A DNA stretch of 53,812 bases. Origin: Acidobacteriota bacterium. GTDB taxonomy: Bacteria; Actinomycetota; Acidimicrobiia; Acidimicrobiales; Ilumatobacteraceae. The first letter of the stretch is position 1; each line of letters opens with the position of its first letter. A model generated the notes under the pieces. It saw nothing but the letters and a program-made list of their open reading frames with translations. It had not been told where the DNA came from and made no database searches. The translations under genes were made by a program, and so were the position numbers. This document shows, piece by piece, positions 1 to 7,302 of this stretch. The stretch is from the NCBI GenBank assembly GCA_018970175.1, contig JAGWWV010000011.1:1-53812 (forward strand), in the 5' to 3' direction.

Positions 1-62
1 TCGACGGGGTTGTCCTTGTGCTGACGCAGGTAGGGGGAGACCTCGTTTGCGAGTCGGTTCAC
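1..62 (-). CDS. DUF255 / YyaL-like thioredoxin-domain protein, N-terminus only
   Basis: Only the first 20 codons lie in the window; the gene runs off the left edge. The minus-strand frame starts at a GTG (62..60) and reads MNRLANEVSPYLRQHKDNPV, which matches the characteristic N-terminus of the DUF255/YyaL (SPATA20-like) family, a thioredoxin-fold domain fused to a glycosidase-like domain whose cellular role is unclear. The fabI stop codon lies in the same frame six codons upstream, so this GTG is the only possible start. It is probably co-transcribed with fabI. The identification rests on one short motif. Confidence 0.7.
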   Translation of the reverse strand, partial: MNRLANEVSPYLRQHKDNPV

Positions 63-77
63 CTCGGGGCCCGCCGT

Positions 78-845
78 TCAGGCACCGGTGGCGTGGTAGC
101 CACCGTCGACGTGGATCATCTCGCCCGTTGTGGAGGGGAAGAAGTCGGACATGAGCGCGACACACGTTTTGGCCACCGCGCTGCCGTCGTTCACGTCCCA
201 GCCGAGTGGTGCCCGGGAGTCCCAGACATCCTCGAACTTGGCGAAGCCCGGAATCGACTTTGCAGCGAGGGTGCGAACGGGCCCAGCAGCAACGAGATTG
301 CAGCGGATCCCGCGCGGTCCGAGCTCTCGTGCGAGGTACCGGTTCGTCGATTCAAATGCCGACTTTGCGACGCCCATCCAGTTGTACGCGGGCCAGGCAA
401 CGGTGTTGTCGAAGTCGAGGCCGACAATGGTGCCGCCATTGGTCATCAGCGGAACGAACGAATCGGCGAGCGTCTTCAGCGAAAATGCGGAGATCTGAAT
501 GGCAACGGACACGTCGTCCCACGTCGCGGCCATCAGATCGTCGCCGAGGCACGCGGCCGGCGCGAATCCGATCGCGTGCAGCACGGCGTCCACGCGGCCC
601 AGGTGCTCTCGTGCGGCCTCACGTGCGGATACGACGTGCTCCGGATTCGTCACGTCGAACTCGAAAACCGGCGCCGGGTTGGGAAGTTTGCGTGCGGTGC
701 GCTGCGTGAGCGAGAGACCGCGACCCGCCCCGGTGAGGACGACCTGCGCACCTTCTTCTTGTGCGAGACGTGCAACCCCGAATGCGAGCGACGCGTCGGT
801 GAGGACGCCCGTGATCACGATGTTCTTGCCGTCGAGAATGCCCAT
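78..845 (-). CDS. fabI: Enoyl-ACP reductase (NADH), InhA/FabI type
   Basis: A 255-residue short-chain dehydrogenase that reduces trans-2-enoyl-ACP in the last step of fatty-acid elongation (FAS-II), in the cytosol. The N-terminal cofactor loop ITGVLTDASLAF and the catalytic Tyr154-x6-Lys161 in YNWMGVAKSA are close to mycobacterial InhA, as is the NLVAAGPVRTLA segment. The residue aligning with InhA Ser94 is Ala91 here (LHAIGFAP). The ATG at 845 is chosen because the protein then begins MGILDGKNIV like the family, and because a TACCGT box sits 7 bases upstream. The open frame extends further upstream to 1358 but that part is antisense to the next gene. No fabG is adjacent in the window. Confidence 0.95.
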   Translation of the reverse strand: MGILDGKNIVITGVLTDASLAFGVARLAQEEGAQVVLTGAGRGLSLTQRTARKLPNPAPVFEFDVTNPEHVVSAREAAREHLGRVDAVLHAIGFAPAACLGDDLMAATWDDVSVAIQISAFSLKTLADSFVPLMTNGGTIVGLDFDNTVAWPAYNWMGVAKSAFESTNRYLARELGPRGIRCNLVAAGPVRTLAAKSIPGFAKFEDVWDSRAPLGWDVNDGSAVAKTCVALMSDFFPSTTGEMIHVDGGYHATGA

Positions 846-852
846 GGGACCG

Positions 853-858
853 ACGGTA
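853..858 (-). promoter_or_regulatory. -10 box of fabI
   Basis: TACCGT on the minus strand, ending 7 bases before the fabI ATG. It fits the TAnnnT pattern seen before many starts in this window and predicts a leaderless transcript. No -35 is recognisable. Confidence 0.55.
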
Positions 859-908
859 GTGCAGACCCGAGCCGTGGGTCGGGGCGCTCGTGTGCAATGC
901 TCGGGTAC

Positions 909-1592
909 ATGAGTGGGTCGTCCACATCGATCGGCGTTCTGGGGGGAACCGGACCCGCAGGGACCGCCGTCGCCGCCCGGCTCGCGTCCGTCGGTTTCTC
1001 GGTCGTCATCGGGTCGCGGTCGGCAGAGCGCGCCGAGGAAAAGGCGCGCGAGATTCGTGACGCGTGGCCGAGCCTGTCTCTCGACCTGCGCGGAGGGACG
1101 AACCACGACGCTGCGTCGCGCGACGTCATCGTGCTCGCCACCCCGTGGGACTCGGCGGCGACAACGGCGAAGGAACACGAAGCCGACCTTGCAGGCAAGG
1201 TCGTGGTGAGCATGGCCAATGCACTCGTGCGGGTCGGGTCCGAGTTCCAGCCTCTCGTTCCGCCGCGGGGCAGTGTCGCAGCCCACGTGCAGGTGGCGGT
1301 GCCGCGCTGCCGAGTTGTTGCCGCGTTGCACCATCTTCCCGCCAAGGAACTGGGCCATCTCGGCGACCCGATCGACAGCGACGTGCTCATTTGCTCCGAC
1401 GACAAGGACGCATTGCGAATTGTCAGCGACATCGTCGAGCGAATACCGGGTTGCCGACCGCTTGACGCAGGTGAACTGTCGAATGCGACGGCAATCGAGG
1501 CGTTCACCGCGGTCCTGTTGCAGTTGAACGTGCGCTACAAAACCCGCGTTGCACCGCGCCTCAACGGAATCAAGGGAGACCCCCGCAAGTGA
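909..1592 (+). CDS. npdG: NpdG-like F420H2:NADP+ oxidoreductase
   Basis: A protein of 227 residues with an N-terminal Rossmann motif IGVLGGTGPAGTAVAARL followed by IGSRSAERA. This is the arrangement of F420-dependent NADP oxidoreductases (NpdG/Fno), which pass hydride between reduced coenzyme F420 and NADP. The middle has the LATPWDSAATTA and HHLPAKELG segments of the family. The start is uncertain: ATG 909 gives MSGSSTSIGV, and an in-frame ATG at 897 would add four residues. It is divergent from fabI with 63 bases between starts, and its stop overlaps the start of the mshC-like gene, so the two are probably coupled. Other members of this fold (pyrroline-5-carboxylate reductase-like) are less likely because of the GTG-rich nucleotide loop. 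Confidence 0.8.
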   Translation: MSGSSTSIGVLGGTGPAGTAVAARLASVGFSVVIGSRSAERAEEKAREIRDAWPSLSLDLRGGTNHDAASRDVIVLATPWDSAATTAKEHEADLAGKVVVSMANALVRVGSEFQPLVPPRGSVAAHVQVAVPRCRVVAALHHLPAKELGHLGDPIDSDVLICSDDKDALRIVSDIVERIPGCRPLDAGELSNATAIEAFTAVLLQLNVRYKTRVAPRLNGIKGDPRK

Positions 1593-2713
1593 TGCGCCTG
1601 TACGACACGGCGCGACGTGAGATCGTGCCCTTCGAGCCCGGGCCGACGGTTCTCATGTACACCTGCGGCATCACGCCCTACGACGCCACGCACCTCGGGC
1701 ACGCGGCGACGTTCCTGGCCTACGACGTGCTGCAGCGTCGGCTCCTCGACCTCGGGCACGAGGTGAAGTGCGTGCGGAACGTGACCGACGTCGACGATCC
1801 GCTCTTTGCGAAGGCGCGCGAAGTGGGTGTCCACTACCTCGACCTGGCGGCGGGGGAGGAGGCCCGTTTCGAGGCCGACATGGCGGCCCTCGAAATGCTG
1901 CCAATGCACAGCACGCCGCGCGCCTCGTCGGCGATCGCCGACATTCGCGGATTCATCGGAATGGTTCTCGACCGTGGCTTTGCCTACCAGGCGGGCGGCA
2001 ACGTGTACTTCGACGTCGCGAAGTTTCCGGAGTTCGGGTCGGTTTCCCACTACACGGAAGACGAGATGGTCGCCTTTGCGCGCGAGCGTGGCGGCAACGT
2101 CGACGACCCCAACAAGCGCCACCCCCTCGATTTCGTTCTTTGGCAGACGAGCACGGGCGACGAACCCTCGTGGGACACCATGTGGGGCCCGGGTCGGCCC
2201 GGCTGGCACATCGAATGTTCGGCGTTGGCCCTGCGCGAGCTTGGTTCGACCATCGACCTCCATGGCGGGGGCTCGGACCTGATTTTTCCGCACCACGAGT
2301 GCGAGCGCGCCCAGTCCGAGGCCGCCACCGGCTTGCCGTTCGTTCGTCACTGGATGCACGTTGCGATGGTCTTCATGGACGGCCACAAGATGTCGAAGAG
2401 CCGCGGCAACCTCGTGTTCGTCGACACCCTGCGACGGCAGTGGGACCCACGTGTCATCCGTCTCGGCATCCTCGCCCACCACTACCGCACCGAGTGGGAA
2501 TGGAACGACGGCATCATGCCCGCTGCAGCGCAGCGGCTGGCGGCCTGGCAGGGTGCGGGCGAAGCCGACGACCCTGCAGTACTCGATGACGTACGGGCCC
2601 GCCTCGATGACGATCTCGACACACCGGGTGCACTCGCGGTCATCGATGCGGCATCGCGGGCGGGTCGGGGTGTGACCGGCGCCGCGGCGCTGGTCGGCGT
2701 GCGACTGATTTAG
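1589..2713 (+). CDS. mshC: Mycothiol ligase MshC (cysteine--GlcN-inositol ligase)
   Basis: A class I aminoacyl-tRNA-synthetase-fold enzyme of 374 residues. MshC joins cysteine to GlcN-Ins with ATP, the third step of mycothiol synthesis. The N-terminal motif CGITPYDATHLGHA (Cys26, HLGH 35-38) is the MshC signature; true CysRS has CGPTVYD..HIGNA. KMSKSRGN begins at Lys267, and GWHIECSALA and HGGGSDLIFPHHE supply further zinc and substrate residues. The protein lacks the long anticodon-binding tail of CysRS (family about 460 aa) and ends near ALVGVRLI like MshC. GTG 1589 overlaps the previous stop; ATG 1592 is equally possible. No other mycothiol genes are in the window. Confidence 0.85.
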   Translation: MMRLYDTARREIVPFEPGPTVLMYTCGITPYDATHLGHAATFLAYDVLQRRLLDLGHEVKCVRNVTDVDDPLFAKAREVGVHYLDLAAGEEARFEADMAALEMLPMHSTPRASSAIADIRGFIGMVLDRGFAYQAGGNVYFDVAKFPEFGSVSHYTEDEMVAFARERGGNVDDPNKRHPLDFVLWQTSTGDEPSWDTMWGPGRPGWHIECSALALRELGSTIDLHGGGSDLIFPHHECERAQSEAATGLPFVRHWMHVAMVFMDGHKMSKSRGNLVFVDTLRRQWDPRVIRLGILAHHYRTEWEWNDGIMPAAAQRLAAWQGAGEADDPAVLDDVRARLDDDLDTPGALAVIDAASRAGRGVTGAAALVGVRLI

Positions 2714-2726
2714 CACGAAAAACTTG

Positions 2727-2749
2727 GAACGTTTTCTGCGAAAACGTTC
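2727..2749. promoter_or_regulatory. Perfect inverted repeat upstream of plsC
   Basis: Two 10-base arms, GAACGTTTTC and GAAAACGTTC, flank a 3-base centre (TGC). The repeat lies in an AT-rich 96-base gap between mshC and plsC. It has the symmetry of a repressor operator. It could also fold as a hairpin, but no T-run follows it, so a factor-independent terminator is less likely. Confidence 0.5.
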
Positions 2750-2795
2750 ACAGTCCGTTGACGAAAAATATCTACCGCTTTTCATCCGGGACACA

Positions 2796-2801
2796 TACTC
2801 T
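2796..2801 (+). promoter_or_regulatory. -10 box of plsC
   Basis: TACTCT ends 8 bases before ATG 2810. It supports that start over the in-frame ATG at 2822. Confidence 0.45.
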
Positions 2802-2809
2802 TCCCGCCT

Positions 2810-3577
2810 ATGGGTGACGGTATGGCGACAGATTCTGCGGAATTCCGCGGCGCCGGCGCACTGCAGCGCCGGGTTCGTCGCGTTGCGCGTCCCGTCATGA
2901 AATCGCTGTGGCGCTTCGATCTCGAAGGTTTCGATCGCCTTCCAACGACGGGCCCGGCAATTCTTTGTCCCAATCACGTCAGCTTTCTCGACAGTGCGTT
3001 TCTCATGATGTCGGTGCCGCGAGAAATCAGTTTCGTCGGAAAAGCCGAGTACATGGATTCATGGAAAACGCGCACGCTCTTCCCGGCGATGGGAATGATT
3101 CCGATCGATCGATCCGGTGGCGACAAAAGTGCCGCCGCTCTCGACGCAGCCGAGGCGGTTTTGCGTCGTGGTGAGTTGTTCGGCATCTTCCCCGAAGGCA
3201 CACGCAGTCGCGACGGAATGCTCTACAAGGGTCGTACCGGAGCCGCTCGCCTTGCACTGAAGGTTGGTTGTCCGATCTTCCCCGTCGGCATCGTCGGCAC
3301 TCGCGAAATCCAGCCGCCAGATGCGGTGGTTCCGAAGGTCAACTTTCCGCGGTTCAACATGCGCTGCTCGATCCGCATCGGTGCACCGATCGATGTCGCC
3401 CGTTACGCCGATCGCGATGCCGATCACATGGTGTTGCGCGAGATCACCGACGAGTTGATGTTCGAGATCCGTGAACTCACCGGCCAGCAATACCGCAACA
3501 CCTACGCCACCAAGGGTGGCGACGTGGTGTCCGGCCAGGTCGTAAATGGCGAAAGCCCGGTGGCAGTCTCGCCGTAG
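2810..3577 (+). CDS. plsC: 1-acyl-sn-glycerol-3-phosphate acyltransferase family protein
   Basis: A PlsC-family acyltransferase of 255 residues that would esterify lysophosphatidate (or a related lysolipid) at the membrane face. The catalytic block NHVSFLD (Asn55 to Asp61, His56 and Asp61 essential) and the phosphate-binding block FPEGTRS (127-133) are intact and correctly spaced. There is no strong transmembrane segment, as is common for short actinobacterial members. The C-terminal 25 residues are low in conserved features. Start 2810 is preferred because of the -10 box; MATDS at 2822 is the alternative. The palindrome at 2727-2749 may control it. Its TAG stop forms part of the thrS promoter hexamer. 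Exact acyl acceptor cannot be told from sequence. Confidence 0.88.
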   Translation: MGDGMATDSAEFRGAGALQRRVRRVARPVMKSLWRFDLEGFDRLPTTGPAILCPNHVSFLDSAFLMMSVPREISFVGKAEYMDSWKTRTLFPAMGMIPIDRSGGDKSAAALDAAEAVLRRGELFGIFPEGTRSRDGMLYKGRTGAARLALKVGCPIFPVGIVGTREIQPPDAVVPKVNFPRFNMRCSIRIGAPIDVARYADRDADHMVLREITDELMFEIRELTGQQYRNTYATKGGDVVSGQVVNGESPVAVSP

Positions 3578-3580
3578 ACT
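3575..3580 (+). promoter_or_regulatory. -10 box of thrS, containing the plsC stop codon
   Basis: TAGACT; its TAG is the stop codon of plsC. It ends 9 bases before the thrS ATG, at the long end of the spacing seen elsewhere. Confidence 0.45.
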
Positions 3581-3589
3581 TCCACCTCT

Positions 3590-5560
3590 ATGTCGACGCT
3601 GACGGTCAAACTTCCCGACGGATCCGCACGCGAATTGCCCGCGGGCTCGACGTCGGCTGACCTTGCGGCATCGATCGGTTCGCGTCTCGCCAAGGCGGCC
3701 CTCGCCGCCGTCGTCGACGGTGCGGAAGCCGACCTCAACGTGCCGCTGGTCGACGGTGCGACCGTGGGCATCATCACCGCCGACAGCGATGCAGGCCGGC
3801 ACGTGCTGCGCCACTCGACTGCGCACGTTCTCGCCCAGGCAGTCACGCAGTTGTTTCCGGGCGCGAAGTTTTCCATCGGACCGGCCATCGAAGACGGCTT
3901 CTACTACGACTTCGATCTTCCCGGGGGTCGCACGTTCTCCGAATCCGATCTCGCAGCCATCACCGAAAAGATGAAAGAGATCGTCAAGGCTGACCAGCCG
4001 TTCGTGCGTTCCGAGGTCGGCGTCGACGAGGCCCTGCGCCTGTTCTCCGAACAGCCCTACAAGTGCGAGATCATCCAGCGCGTCACGTCAGGGGCCGCCG
4101 ACGGGGCCGACGCAGGCGAGGTGGGTGGTGGCGAAACCATCAGCGTGTACCGCAACACCGAATCGTTCGTCGACCTCTGCCGTGGTCCGCACGTGCCTTC
4201 CACGGGCAAATTGGGTCACTTCGCACTCATGAAAGTGGCTGGCGCACATTGGCGATCGTCGGAGAAGGGCCCGATGCTTCAGCGCATCTACGGCACCGCG
4301 TGGGAGTCGAAGGCCGCACTCGACGAGCACCTGCACCGTCTGGCCGAGGCGGAAAAACGCGACCACCGTCGGTTGGCTGTCGAGCAAGACCTTCTGTCCT
4401 TCCCGTCCGAACTCGGAGGCGGACTCGCCGTCTGGCACCCGAAGGGCGCAATCGTCCGCAAGTTGATGGAGGACTACAGCCGGGAGCGCCACCAGAAAGG
4501 CGGCTACCAGTTCGTCTTCACTCCGCACCTCGCCAACGCCAACCTCTTCCAGACGTCGGGACACCTCGATTTCTATCGTGACGGCATGTATCCGCCGATG
4601 GAGATGGACAACGGCGTCTACTACCCAAAGCCGATGAACTGCCCGATGCACTGCCTCATCTTTTCGGGGCGCGGGCGCAGTTACCGCGAACTGCCGATGC
4701 GACTCTTCGAGCTCGGCACGGTCTATCGCTACGAACGGGCCGGCACGTTGCACGGCCTCATGCGAATCCGCGGGTTCACCCAGGACGACAGCCACATCTA
4801 CTGCACCGAAGACCAACTGCAGGACGAGATCGCCTCGCTCCTCGACTTCGTGATGAGTGTTCTGCGACGCTTCGGCTTCAAGGACTTCACCGCGAATCTG
4901 AGCACGAAGGACCCCGCGAAGTACGTCGGCGACGACGCCATCTGGGACAAAGCAACCGAAGCACTGCGTGCTGCGCTCGAGAAGTACGGCCTCGACTACA
5001 AGATCAAGGAAGGTGACGCCGCCTTCTACGGCCCGAAGATCGACATCGACGTTCGCGATGCCATCGGTCGCAAGTGGCAACTCTCGACGATCCAGTGCGA
5101 CTTCAACCTTCCGCAGCGTTTCGACCTCGAATACGTCGGCGCAGACTCGCAGCGCCACCGTCCGATCATGCTGCACCGTGCCCTTTTCGGTTCCGTCGAG
5201 CGATTCTTCGGGGTGCTTCTCGAGCACTACGCAGGGGCATTGCCGACGTGGCTGGCGCCGGTCCAGGTGCGCATCCTCCCGGTCGCCTCGGCGCACGAGT
5301 CGTATGCGACTTCCGTTGCAGCTCGTCTCGAATCCGAGGGATTCCGCGTCGATGTGGTCCACGCCGACGACCAGCTGGGCAAGCGAATCCGCAACGCGAA
5401 ACTCGAGAAGATTCCGTACGTGCTCGTCGTCGGCGACGACGACGCCGCGAACGGAACCGTCGGTGTGAACCCGCGGGGCGGGGACGTCGAGCGCGACGTT
5501 GGGGTCGACCGCTTCGTCGCTCGCGTCGCTGCGGACGTGGCAGAAGATGTCGATGCTTGA
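3590..5560 (+). CDS. thrS: Threonyl-tRNA synthetase
   Basis: Full-length class II synthetase (656 aa) that charges tRNA-Thr. An N-terminal TGS domain (about 1-62) is followed by the editing domain with HSTAH (His75, His79). The catalytic core contains the zinc-binding PMNCPMHC region, motif 2 around RYERAGTLHGLMRIRGFTQDD, and IMLHRALFGSVERF near the C-terminal end of the core. The anticodon-binding domain ends in VGDDDAANGTVGVNPRGG. It heads the conserved actinobacterial order thrS-HIT-pgsA-acyltransferase-pimA. The coding end overlaps the next gene by 14 bases, indicating coupling. Confidence 0.97.
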   Translation: MSTLTVKLPDGSARELPAGSTSADLAASIGSRLAKAALAAVVDGAEADLNVPLVDGATVGIITADSDAGRHVLRHSTAHVLAQAVTQLFPGAKFSIGPAIEDGFYYDFDLPGGRTFSESDLAAITEKMKEIVKADQPFVRSEVGVDEALRLFSEQPYKCEIIQRVTSGAADGADAGEVGGGETISVYRNTESFVDLCRGPHVPSTGKLGHFALMKVAGAHWRSSEKGPMLQRIYGTAWESKAALDEHLHRLAEAEKRDHRRLAVEQDLLSFPSELGGGLAVWHPKGAIVRKLMEDYSRERHQKGGYQFVFTPHLANANLFQTSGHLDFYRDGMYPPMEMDNGVYYPKPMNCPMHCLIFSGRGRSYRELPMRLFELGTVYRYERAGTLHGLMRIRGFTQDDSHIYCTEDQLQDEIASLLDFVMSVLRRFGFKDFTANLSTKDPAKYVGDDAIWDKATEALRAALEKYGLDYKIKEGDAAFYGPKIDIDVRDAIGRKWQLSTIQCDFNLPQRFDLEYVGADSQRHRPIMLHRALFGSVERFFGVLLEHYAGALPTWLAPVQVRILPVASAHESYATSVAARLESEGFRVDVVHADDQLGKRIRNAKLEKIPYVLVVGDDDAANGTVGVNPRGGDVERDVGVDRFVARVAADVAEDVDA

Positions 5561-6068
5561 TCACCTGTGGAACGGGTGGCGCGCTGCCTACGTCCAAAAA
5601 TGGGGCGAGACGGCGGGTGACCCCGAACCATCGGTCAAGGGTTCGGTTTTCTCGCGCATTCTTGCCAGTGGCCTCGGCGATGAAGAAGCCCACATCGTGC
5701 GCCGTGGCACCTGTTGCTTCGTGATCCTCAACGCCTACCCGTATGCATCGGGTCACATGCTGGTGTTGCCGTACCGCGAGGTTGCAAATCTCGAGGACCT
5801 CTCGGCCGAGGAATCGATCGAGTTGTGGTCGTTGGTCACGCAGGGCGTGCAGGTGTTGAAGCGCGCGTATCAGCCGCAGGGCGTGAACGTCGGGATCAAC
5901 CTCGGTCCGCCCGCGGGTGGCAGCATCTCCGAGCATCTCCACGTGCACGTGGTGCCACGGTGGGTTGGTGACGCCAACTTCATGACGGCGGTCGCGAACA
6001 CCCGGACGCTTCCCGAGGCGCTCGGCGATTCCGCGGCCAAACTGCGTGCGGCGTGGCAGCGCCTCTAG
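5547..6068 (+). CDS. HIT-family nucleotide phosphorylase/hydrolase
   Basis: A histidine-triad protein of 173 residues with EHLHVHVVPRW, where His130, His132 and His134 form the nucleotide-binding HxHxH. The long N-terminal part starting with LWNGWRAAYV matches the actinobacterial HIT protein that follows thrS (Rv2613c in M. tuberculosis, reported as an Ap4A phosphorylase). Likely role: breaking dinucleoside polyphosphates such as Ap4A, which synthetases like ThrS produce as side products. The start overlaps the end of thrS; ATG 5547 and ATG 5553 are both possible. Its TAG stop is shared with the promoter hexamer of the next gene. Confidence 0.88.
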   Translation: MSMLDHLWNGWRAAYVQKWGETAGDPEPSVKGSVFSRILASGLGDEEAHIVRRGTCCFVILNAYPYASGHMLVLPYREVANLEDLSAEESIELWSLVTQGVQVLKRAYQPQGVNVGINLGPPAGGSISEHLHVHVVPRWVGDANFMTAVANTRTLPEALGDSAAKLRAAWQRL

Positions 6069-6071
6069 GGT
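6066..6071 (+). promoter_or_regulatory. -10 box of the 6078 gene, containing the HIT-gene stop codon
   Basis: TAGGGT; its TAG is the stop of the HIT gene. It ends 6 bases before GTG 6078. Confidence 0.5.
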
Positions 6072-6077
6072 GGAGCC

Positions 6078-6581
6078 GTGGCTACCTCCGGACACGGCGA
6101 TGAGATTCGTGACTCGCTTCCCGACGATCTCAACATCACGGCCTTCAGTGGGGCATACGAGTTCCCCGACAACAGCCGTCGACGAATTCCTGGTGTCATG
6201 TATCTCGTCCTCGCCGCCGCGTGCATCATCGTGCGGGTGTCGGGAGGCGTCGACTCGCCGCTGGTGAACGGTGGCTGGATCGCGGCCGCGTTACTTCTCG
6301 GTCTTGTCGGTCTCTTCAGCATCACGTCGGGTTGGCGAATGTCGATTGACGAGAAGCAGGCGTTGGTCCTGGCCACTCGCGCCGTCGGGTTCGCGGTCGG
6401 TCACGCGTCGGCCCAGCAGGTGTGGCACGGTGTTCGGAGTCGTCCCACGTGGCGGGTCTTCTGCTACAGCGCGGAAGAACCGCCCCTCAGGCGCGGTTTG
6501 GTTCTCGTCGATGCAGTCAACGGTTCGGTGCTCGAGAAGTTGACCGAGGCAAACCCCGACGGAGCAAAACCCACCGCTTGA
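6078..6581 (+). CDS. Two-helix membrane protein of unknown function
   Basis: I do not recognise the family. The protein has 167 residues. A polar N-terminus of about 38 residues is followed by two hydrophobic segments (roughly 40-56, GVMYLVLAAACIIVRV, and 64-86, starting GGWIAAALLLG). A mixed C-terminal domain with a WRMSIDEKQAL segment follows, in the general style of small PH-like bacterial membrane proteins. GTG 6078 is chosen because it follows the -10 box at the usual spacing. It lies between the HIT gene and pgsA, a place that is empty in the mycobacterial cluster as I remember it, so a link to phosphatidylinositol synthesis or the membrane is possible but unproven. Confidence 0.7.
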   Translation: MATSGHGDEIRDSLPDDLNITAFSGAYEFPDNSRRRIPGVMYLVLAAACIIVRVSGGVDSPLVNGGWIAAALLLGLVGLFSITSGWRMSIDEKQALVLATRAVGFAVGHASAQQVWHGVRSRPTWRVFCYSAEEPPLRRGLVLVDAVNGSVLEKLTEANPDGAKPTA

Positions 6582-6593
6582 AGCGAGGGGGGT

Positions 6594-6599
6594 TAGCCT
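6594..6599 (+). promoter_or_regulatory. -10 box of pgsA
   Basis: TAGCCT ends 7 bases before ATG 6607. Downstream of the previous gene's stop by 13 bases. Confidence 0.55.
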
Positions 6600-6606
6600 T
6601 TCCCTT

Positions 6607-7290
6607 ATGTTCGACGGAAACTGGAAGTCGCAAGTCGAGCGCGCCGTGCGCCCGATGGGCGAATCGTTGCGTCGGGCCGGCGTCACCCCCGATGTACTGA
6701 CGGTCGTTGGTCTCCTGCTCGCGGTTGCCGCGGCGGTGGCCGTGGGCATGGGTGCGTTGCGCGCGGGTCTTCTCCTCGTCATTCTTGCTGCACTTCCCGA
6801 CCTGCTCGACGGCGCCGTTGCAAAAGCAGGCAATCTGTCGAGCCAGCGCGGTGCGTTCTTCGACTCGGTCATCGACCGGGTGACCGACGGGTTCTTGCTG
6901 GGTGGCATCGCCTGGTTCCTCATCTCCCGCGACGGTGGACACATCGCGATCCTCCCGCTCGCGGTCATGGGAGTGTCCTCGACCATCAGTTACGAACGCG
7001 CCAAGGCGGAGTCTCTCGGCCTGCAGGCCAAGGGTGGCCTCATGGAGCGGGCCGAGCGCATCATCCTGCTCTGCATCGGTCTGTTGTTCGACTCCGCACT
7101 CGTGCCGATTCTCTGGGTGATGTTGGTTCTCACGTCGATCACCGCGATCCAACGTTTCTTCAAGGTGTGGAAGCAGGCGGCGGTGGCGCCAATCGCCGAA
7201 GTGCGCATCGAACAGCGTCAACTGCGTCGGGCCTCCCGGAAAGCGGCGCGCATGCAGCGACGGGCATCCGCCCGCCGGCGCGCTCGCTGA
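6607..7290 (+). CDS. pgsA: Phosphatidylinositol phosphate synthase (CDP-alcohol phosphotransferase)
   Basis: An integral membrane enzyme (227 aa) that joins CDP-diacylglycerol to an inositol phosphate, giving the lipid anchor for PIMs. The CDP-alcohol phosphotransferase motif is complete in its four aspartates: Asp65, Asp68, Asp86 and Asp90 in DLLDGAVAK...GAFFDSVID. The usual Arg of the DGxxAR part is Lys73 here. The following DRVTDG is typical of PI/PIP synthases. Several hydrophobic helices lie between residues 29 and 180, and the tail is strongly basic (RRASRKAARMQRR). Position between the HIT gene and a PatA-like gene matches M. tuberculosis pgsA1, which supports PIP synthase over PG-phosphate synthase. 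Confidence 0.88.
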   Translation: MFDGNWKSQVERAVRPMGESLRRAGVTPDVLTVVGLLLAVAAAVAVGMGALRAGLLLVILAALPDLLDGAVAKAGNLSSQRGAFFDSVIDRVTDGFLLGGIAWFLISRDGGHIAILPLAVMGVSSTISYERAKAESLGLQAKGGLMERAERIILLCIGLLFDSALVPILWVMLVLTSITAIQRFFKVWKQAAVAPIAEVRIEQRQLRRASRKAARMQRRASARRRAR

Positions 7291-7302
7291 GAACCAACGT
7301 CG

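Noticed and set aside
18-908. Plus-strand extension of the npdG-like frame back to 18
   Set aside because: It is antisense to fabI, and the family homology begins only at about 909.
1589-2713. Calling this gene cysteinyl-tRNA synthetase
   Set aside because: CGITPYDATHLGHA and the short C-terminus fit MshC; CysRS has CGPTVYD and a longer anticodon domain.
2758-2763. TTGACG upstream of plsC as a -35 box
   Set aside because: It is 32 bases from the TACTCT box, too far for a normal spacer, and no other -10 lies 16-19 bases after it.
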